Assembly: GCA_025928535.1 (NCBI GenBank)
Contig: JAICJJ010000055.1
Span: 1 to 10,157, forward strand
Source of the DNA: Thermomicrobiales bacterium
Lineage (GTDB): Bacteria > Chloroflexota > Chloroflexia > Thermomicrobiales > UBA6265
Direction of reading: 5' to 3'
DNA: 10,157 bases
A program made the position numbers and the translations under genes. Positions 6,186 through 10,157 of the stretch are shown here, piece after piece; the first letter of the stretch is position 1, and each line of letters begins with the position of its first letter. The notes under the pieces are model-generated. The model had not been told where the DNA came from, made no database searches, and was given only the letters and a program-made list of their open reading frames with translations.

Positions 6186-7265
6186 TCAGCGATCGATCAG
6201 ATCGAGCGAGCGGGTGAATGCGATCGCCGATCCATTCGGCGACCAGGCTGGCGTCCCTTCCCGCAACGACGACGTCACGATCGGCTGCATCGAACCAGTC
6301 GTCGGATCGAGTCGATAGAGATCGCCGCCCGCCGCCACGACGATCGTCGCCCCGTCCGGCGACCATGCCGCGCTTTCCACGGGCGGCCCCCCGTTCGGCG
6401 TCAGGTCGGTCGCCCCCCAGCGATCGGGGCGCGACAGGTAGAGATCGACCGCATTCGACCGCGAGGCGACGAACAGGAGCATCGTGCCGTCGGCGGACCA
6501 GACGGGCCCCCACTGCGGAACCAGGCCGATCAGCCGGACCGGACGCGCGCCGTCGGCGCCGATGCGGTAGACGCCTCCCTGGGCGCCGCCGGTTTCGGGG
6601 TAGAGCGCGAAGGCGATCTGGTCATCCACCGGCGACCATTCGGGCGCGCCGGCGTCGGCCTGCGCTTTCCGCGGGCTCAGCGGGTCGTCGCCGTTCATCG
6701 GCTCGGCGCTCAGCCGGGTGTGCGTCACCTGCGATCGGGCGCCGCCGGACGCGTCAACGACGAAGATTTCGTCGCCATAGCCGTCCCAAGATGTGAACGC
6801 AATCTGCCGCCCGTCGGGCGACCAGGTCGGCCGGTTGCGCGCGACGAACACCGGCGGCCGGCCGCCGATGGTCTCCGGCGCCAGCGGAATCGTGACCGAC
6901 GGGCCGCCCGCGATCGGCTGCACGACGAGGGTATTTTTCACGTGGTCGACAAAGGCGAGCCGATCGCCCTGCGGCGACCAGGCCGGCGGCCCCGCCTCCG
7001 GAATGGCGCTGATTCGCCGCCGATCAAGCCCATCAGGCGTCACCAGATAGACGCCGTCGCGTCCGGCGTAGGCGATTTCCCGGCCGTCGGGAGACCATGC
7101 CGGCTCGGCGATGTCGCCGGCGACTCGCACCACGCCCGATCCGTCCGGACGCGCCACGAAGATTCCTTCGTCGGCGCTTTGCAGTTGCGGTGAACAGCCG
7201 GCAAGCGCGAGCGCCGCCAGGATGAGTCCCGCTGCCGCGCTGACGTGGAACGTTCGACGTCGCAT
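6186..7265 (-). CDS. TolB-like beta-propeller lipoprotein (WD40-like/PD40 repeats)
   Basis: A predicted exported lipoprotein of 359 aa. The N-terminus MRRRTF, a hydrophobic stretch (8-22) and the lipobox LAGC with C24 indicate lipidation and membrane anchoring outside the cytoplasm. The rest is built of WSPDG-type PD40 repeats, with tryptophans at 57, 96, 148, 210, 256, 301 and 341, each followed by a strand such as REIAYA or RQIAFT. Seven repeats can close a beta-propeller, as in TolB and the propellers of peptidases and sensors. No catalytic domain follows, so a binding or scaffold role is likely but unknown; no tol/pal genes are nearby. TTG, GTG and ATG codons follow one another at 7271-7263; ATG at 7265 is chosen by type, as no good ribosome site is seen. 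It lies 74 bp after recF on the same strand, so it may be the last gene of the dnaN-recF transcript; a TACAAT at 7307-7312 is a poor promoter candidate. Confidence 0.85.
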   Translation of the reverse strand: MRRRTFHVSAAAGLILAALALAGCSPQLQSADEGIFVARPDGSGVVRVAGDIAEPAWSPDGREIAYAGRDGVYLVTPDGLDRRRISAIPEAGPPAWSPQGDRLAFVDHVKNTLVVQPIAGGPSVTIPLAPETIGGRPPVFVARNRPTWSPDGRQIAFTSWDGYGDEIFVVDASGGARSQVTHTRLSAEPMNGDDPLSPRKAQADAGAPEWSPVDDQIAFALYPETGGAQGGVYRIGADGARPVRLIGLVPQWGPVWSADGTMLLFVASRSNAVDLYLSRPDRWGATDLTPNGGPPVESAAWSPDGATIVVAAGGDLYRLDPTTGSMQPIVTSSLREGTPAWSPNGSAIAFTRSLDLIDR

Positions 7266-7339
7266 CACCAACCCAGGTTCGGTCCGATCGTCGCCATCGC
7301 GGCGCGATTGTAGTCCGCCGCGGCATCGCCGGCCGCTGC

Positions 7340-8530
7340 CTAGTCCACTGCCGTGCGAACGATCGCCCCCGGTTCCAACTGAAGCAAGGGAATATGGGCG
7401 AATTCGGCCGATTCGACATCGCGGGCGTCGGTGGCCGTCACCAGCACCTGCGCGCCGGCTCCGGCCGCCGCATCCATCAGCAACCGGCGGTGGCGCTGAT
7501 CGAGCTCGGAGAGGACATCGTCGAGCAGCAACACCGGCGGCTCTCCCCCAGCCGCTGTCATCACGTCGATTTCGGCCAGTTTGAGCGCGACGACGGCGAG
7601 CCGTTGCTGCCCCCGCGACCCGAAGGCCGCCAGATCGACGCCGCCGAGACGCAAGCCAAGGTCGTCGCGGTGCGGTCCGGTCAGACTCATCCCGCGTCGC
7701 ACCTCTTCGTCGCGACCCGCTTCGAGTTGAACCTGGTAGTCGCGCGCGATGACGGCGGTCTCGACCGGCTCGCCGGAATTCGATCGGAAATCGACCGACG
7801 AGCGATAGGTCGCCTCGAAATCGCCATGGGACGAAAGCTCGGCGAATCGCGCACGCGCTCGTTCCGCCAACCGGGCGATGAATCGAGCGCGCCCGCCGAT
7901 GACGAGCGAACCCTCCGCGACCAGATTCTGATCCCAGAACGCGAGTTGCCCGGTCGCCTGCGCCGAACGCGGCGAAACGCGCTCGCGCTGCAGCGATTTC
8001 AGCAAACTGTTGCGTTGTTCCAGCACGCGGGCGAACCGGGCGAGGGCGCGCAGATAGGCGGGATCGATCTGAGCGATGGTCAAATCGAGATAGCGCCGCC
8101 GACCGGCCGGCGCGTTCGTCACGAGGGCGACGTCTTCCGGCGAAAAGAGGACCGCGCGCAGCCGGCCGACCGCGTCGGAGGCGCGGACCGGCCGCTCGTC
8201 GACGCGAATCCGCTTGCGCACGGTCGTCGCCCGGTTCGGATCGACCTGCATCGCGATTTCGACCGACGTCTCGCCGTTTTTGCAGACGATCGCGCCCCGC
8301 GCCCGAACGAACGGCGGAATGCCGAATTCTTCGCCGCTCGTCCAGTTGATCACGTCCCGTTCGGTCGTCGTTCGGGGCGAGCGCGTCGTCGCCAGCATCG
8401 CGACCGCTTCGAGGAGCGTCGATTTGCCGCTCGCGTTCGGCCCGACCAGACGCAAGCCGGCGGGTTCGAGCCGGAGGTCGAGGCGCCGGTACGACCGGAA
8501 CTCCTCCAACTCGAGTTCCCGGATGAACAT
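7340..8530 (-). CDS. recF: DNA replication and repair ATPase RecF
   Basis: An SMC-like ATPase that binds gapped DNA and, with RecO and RecR, loads RecA on SSB-coated gaps, which also leads to SOS induction. The protein has 396 aa, the usual length. It begins with MFIRELELEEFRSY, characteristic of RecF. Walker A is GPNASGKST (30-38), the conserved FSPEDVALV is at 129-137, LTGPHRDDL at 283-291, the ABC signature SRGQQ at 305-309, and Walker B LLLDDVLSELD at 334-344. All key ATPase motifs are intact. The ATG at 8530 is preferred over the adjacent GTG at 8533, since GGGAG then lies 4 nt upstream rather than 1. The gene starts 21 bp after the dnaN stop, so the two are surely co-transcribed, the classic dnaN-recF order. 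dnaA is absent upstream and gyrB is not downstream. Confidence 0.96.
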   Translation of the reverse strand: MFIRELELEEFRSYRRLDLRLEPAGLRLVGPNASGKSTLLEAVAMLATTRSPRTTTERDVINWTSGEEFGIPPFVRARGAIVCKNGETSVEIAMQVDPNRATTVRKRIRVDERPVRASDAVGRLRAVLFSPEDVALVTNAPAGRRRYLDLTIAQIDPAYLRALARFARVLEQRNSLLKSLQRERVSPRSAQATGQLAFWDQNLVAEGSLVIGGRARFIARLAERARARFAELSSHGDFEATYRSSVDFRSNSGEPVETAVIARDYQVQLEAGRDEEVRRGMSLTGPHRDDLGLRLGGVDLAAFGSRGQQRLAVVALKLAEIDVMTAAGGEPPVLLLDDVLSELDQRHRRLLMDAAAGAGAQVLVTATDARDVESAEFAHIPLLQLEPGAIVRTAVD

Positions 8531-8551
8531 CACGCTCCCGTGGATGGCGGT

Positions 8552-9697
8552 CTAGCCCGCGCCGATCACCATGGGCATGATGACATGCGTGTATTCCTCG
8601 GAACCAGCGGCGCGCACCACGCCGGCCTGATTCGGGCCGTTCATGCCGAGCATCACCGTCGGCGTCTTCAGCACTCCCAGCACGTCGGCGAGGTAGCGGG
8701 CGTTGAAGGCGATCTGCATTTCCGGACCGGTGACCGACGCATCGACGAAACTCTGACTGCTGCCGCGTTCGGCCGCGTTGGCGGAAACCTCCAGCGTTCC
8801 CGGCATGAATTCTTCTTCGCCCGAACGCACGTCGAGGCGGACCACATCGTTGTTGTCGCGCGCGAAGTACCCCGCCCGCCGCACGGCGTTCAGCATGCCG
8901 TCGCGGCCGACATCGAGCGTCGTCCCGAACTCGCGCGGCACGATCTGCCGGTAGTCGGGAAACGCGCCGTCGATCAACCGCGACAGGAACTCGGTGTCAT
9001 CGACGCGGACGAGCATTTGGCTGCGGTTCGGCGTGATCGCAAGCCGCAACGGCTCGGTCCGGTCGCCGATGATGCGCGCCAACTCCCGCATCGCCCGCGC
9101 CGGCACGATCACGTCGAGATTGGCCGGAGCCGGGGCGAGCAACGGCCCGCTGCGGACCGCCAACCGGAATCCATCCGCCGCCGCCAGCGTCAATGTCGCG
9201 TCGTCGAATCGCGCGAGCACGCCGGCGAGCACGGGACGGCTGTCGTCGGCGGCGGCGGCGAATTCGACCTGCCCAATCATCTCTTTCAACTGTCGCGGAT
9301 CGACCTCGGCGACGACCGCATCGCCATCGACGGTCGGGAAACTCGGAAAATCGTCCGGATCAAGCCCGTTGATTCCGGCCTTGTCCCGGCCGCATTGCAC
9401 CTGCAGCGAGAGTTTGCCGCGATCGACGTGGAGATTGACGTTTTGTCCCGCCGGCAGCGTGTTGACAAATTCGGCCAGCAAGCGGGCGTCGACCGTCAAC
9501 GCGCCCTCGTCGACGACGCCGGCTTCGATCCACGATGTGATGCCGATTTCGAGATTGGTCGCTGAAATCTTGACCCGGCCGTCGGCGGCGGCGATCAGCA
9601 CGTTGCCCAGAATTGGCATCGTCGTCTTGGTCGCGACGGCCCGCGAGACCTGCGCGAGCGCGCGTTGCAGGTTTTCCTGCAGGCACGAAGCGTCCAC
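8552..9697 (-). CDS. dnaN: DNA polymerase III beta subunit (sliding clamp)
   Basis: The ring-shaped clamp that tethers polymerase and repair proteins to DNA, 381 aa, a normal length. Landmarks run in order: TTMPILGNVLI (25-35), ATNLEIGI (46-53), RPVLAGVL (154-161), ADGFRLAV (174-181), LIDGAFPDYRQIVP (241-254), FNARYLADVL (331-340) and the C-terminal VIMPM (372-376). The last four are parts of the hydrophobic pocket that binds client peptides such as the QIGLF of DnaE. The C-terminus carries five extra residues after VIMPM, where the usual protein ends two residues later. The start is a GTG at 9697, with GAGGAGG upstream. The gene leads the minus-strand unit dnaN-recF and is divergent from the SOS-type gene at 9901. 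dnaA is not next to it, unlike the common dnaA-dnaN-recF order. Confidence 0.96.
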   Translation of the reverse strand: MDASCLQENLQRALAQVSRAVATKTTMPILGNVLIAAADGRVKISATNLEIGITSWIEAGVVDEGALTVDARLLAEFVNTLPAGQNVNLHVDRGKLSLQVQCGRDKAGINGLDPDDFPSFPTVDGDAVVAEVDPRQLKEMIGQVEFAAAADDSRPVLAGVLARFDDATLTLAAADGFRLAVRSGPLLAPAPANLDVIVPARAMRELARIIGDRTEPLRLAITPNRSQMLVRVDDTEFLSRLIDGAFPDYRQIVPREFGTTLDVGRDGMLNAVRRAGYFARDNNDVVRLDVRSGEEEFMPGTLEVSANAAERGSSQSFVDASVTGPEMQIAFNARYLADVLGVLKTPTVMLGMNGPNQAGVVRAAGSEEYTHVIMPMVIGAG

Positions 9698-9773
9698 GTT
9701 GCCGGCTCCTCCTCGGCGTCGCGCCCAGCGACGGCGCCATGTTCCTCGATGTGTCCGTACACGCGGGACTCGA

Positions 9774-9782
9774 AGTATACCA
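9774..9782 (-). promoter_or_regulatory. Probable dnaN promoter (extended -10)
   Basis: On the minus strand TGG-TATACT is a strong extended -10; the -35 position (GAAAAT) does not match. The predicted start near 9767 leaves a leader of about 70 nt before the GTG. Confidence 0.45.
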
Positions 9783-9836
9783 TCGCGTGCGCGGCCATTT
9801 TCCCGCGTTCGCGCCGTCGCCGGCGCCGCGTCTCGA

Positions 9837-9865
9837 TTGACTCAATGGAACGTTTGTTCTATACT
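9837..9865 (+). promoter_or_regulatory. Near-consensus promoter of the gene at 9901
   Basis: TTGACT (9837-9842), a spacer of exactly 17 bp and TATACT (9860-9865) match the housekeeping sigma consensus at five of six positions each. The predicted start near 9872 gives a short leader of about 29 nt with GGAGG (9890-9894) 6 nt before the ATG. The promoter should be strong unless repressed. Confidence 0.8.
9848..9859. promoter_or_regulatory. LexA-type SOS box 1
   Basis: GAAC-GTTT-GTTC matches the GAAC-N4-GTTC core of the LexA box known from Bacillus, mycobacteria and many other Gram-positive-type bacteria. It fills the promoter spacer and abuts the -10, so bound repressor would exclude RNA polymerase. 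Confidence 0.8.
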
Positions 9866-9872
9866 GGAATCA

Positions 9873-9884
9873 GAACAAACGTTC
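9873..9884. promoter_or_regulatory. LexA-type SOS box 2
   Basis: GAAC-AAAC-GTTC is a second perfect core, 25 bp centre to centre from the first and lying over the predicted transcription start. The two boxes are also inverted copies of each other: GAACGTTTGTTCT at 9848-9860 is the exact complement of 9872-9884. Two sites on one face pattern suggest tight or cooperative repression. Confidence 0.8.
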
Positions 9885-9900
9885 TATACGGAGGACCGAG

Positions 9901-10157
9901 ATGGCTCTGCCCGCGACGTTCGAACCGAGCCGGTACCTGACCAAGATCAGCGGTTCCGACTATCTCGAAGTGAAATGGCGCCTGGTCTGGTTGCGCGAAA
10001 CGCATCCCGACGCCCAGATCGAAACCGAACTGGTCCAGCATGATCGCAATTTCGCGATCTTTCGGGCCAAGGTTTCGATCCCCGGCGGCGGTTCGGCGAC
10101 CGGCTGGGGCAGCGAAGGGATCGACGATTTCCGCGACTACATTGAAAAGGCGGAAAC
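9901..10157 (+). CDS. Probable SOS-regulated gene, 5' part; possible recombination protein
   Basis: The first 85 codons are present and the frame is open at the right edge. The start is certain: GGAGG lies 6 nt before the ATG and a strong promoter is 36 bp upstream. Visible segments are YLEVKWRLVWLRETHPDAQIET (22-43), a beta-rich stretch with FAIFRAKVSIPGG, then a SGWGSEG-like turn (ATGWGSEG) and DFRDYIEKAE at the edge. I have no firm family. The pattern, a short substrate-like N-terminus followed by GSE...DYIEKAE, resembles phage and bacterial proteins often grouped near single-strand annealing or Rad52/ERF-like functions. This is recalled resemblance and is not proven. The two LexA-type boxes and the neighbours dnaN and recF favour a role in DNA damage response. 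There is no signal peptide or membrane segment in the visible part. Confidence 0.85.
   Translation, partial: MALPATFEPSRYLTKISGSDYLEVKWRLVWLRETHPDAQIETELVQHDRNFAIFRAKVSIPGGGSATGWGSEGIDDFRDYIEKAE

Noticed and set aside
5790..7193. Plus-strand open frame of 467 codons across the gap and lipoprotein gene
   Set aside because: Most of it is antisense to the PD40 repeats; the gap portion is low-complexity and starts within the tRNA terminator.
7394..9565. Long plus-strand open frame opposite recF and dnaN
   Set aside because: It crosses two clear genes antisense and their junction, has no family features, and mirrors codon bias only.

Overview
The window is a GC-rich bacterial chromosome segment made mostly of housekeeping genes for DNA replication, DNA repair and one-carbon metabolism. 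I see no transposon, prophage, CRISPR array or rRNA. The gene style, the GAAC-N4-GTTC type of SOS box and the high GC content suggest a Gram-positive-type or Chloroflexota (Thermomicrobia-like) bacterium. That placement is inference from pattern and was not computed.

Layout from left to right. (1) On the minus strand a gene start is cut by the left edge (positions 30 to 1), and upstream of it is dnaE (113-3589), the replicative polymerase alpha subunit. It has an intact PHP metal site and a probable clamp-binding motif. (2) A very stable 16-bp hairpin (3766-3803) separates dnaE from a small XRE-family regulator (3827-4243, minus). (3) A 432-bp divergent regulatory region (4244-4675) holds the XRE promoter with a palindrome at its transcription start, an 11-bp inverted repeat with a 53-nt spacer, and an extended -10 promoter for folD. 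(4) folD (4676-5599, plus) encodes a FolD-family protein in which two residues needed for cyclohydrolase chemistry appear replaced. (5) tRNA-Gln(CTG) (5673-5746, plus) has its own promoter and a clear intrinsic terminator. (6) A 394-bp convergent gap follows, with no credible gene. (7) A minus-strand set, dnaN (8552-9697), recF (7340-8530) and a beta-propeller lipoprotein (6186-7265), encodes the sliding clamp, the RecF gap-repair ATPase and a probable exported protein. dnaN and recF look co-transcribed. (8) Divergent from dnaN, a plus-strand gene starts at 9901 and runs off the right edge. Its promoter (TTGACT-17-TATACT) carries two perfect GAAC-N4-GTTC sites, one in the -35/-10 spacer and one over the expected transcription start.

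Functionally, dnaE and dnaN encode proteins that bind each other, recF acts in gap repair and SOS induction, and the right-edge gene looks like a DNA-damage-inducible gene under LexA control, perhaps a recombination or ssDNA-annealing protein. The most interesting points are this SOS-type promoter and its unrecognised product, and the altered active site of the FolD homologue. The rest is ordinary core genome.
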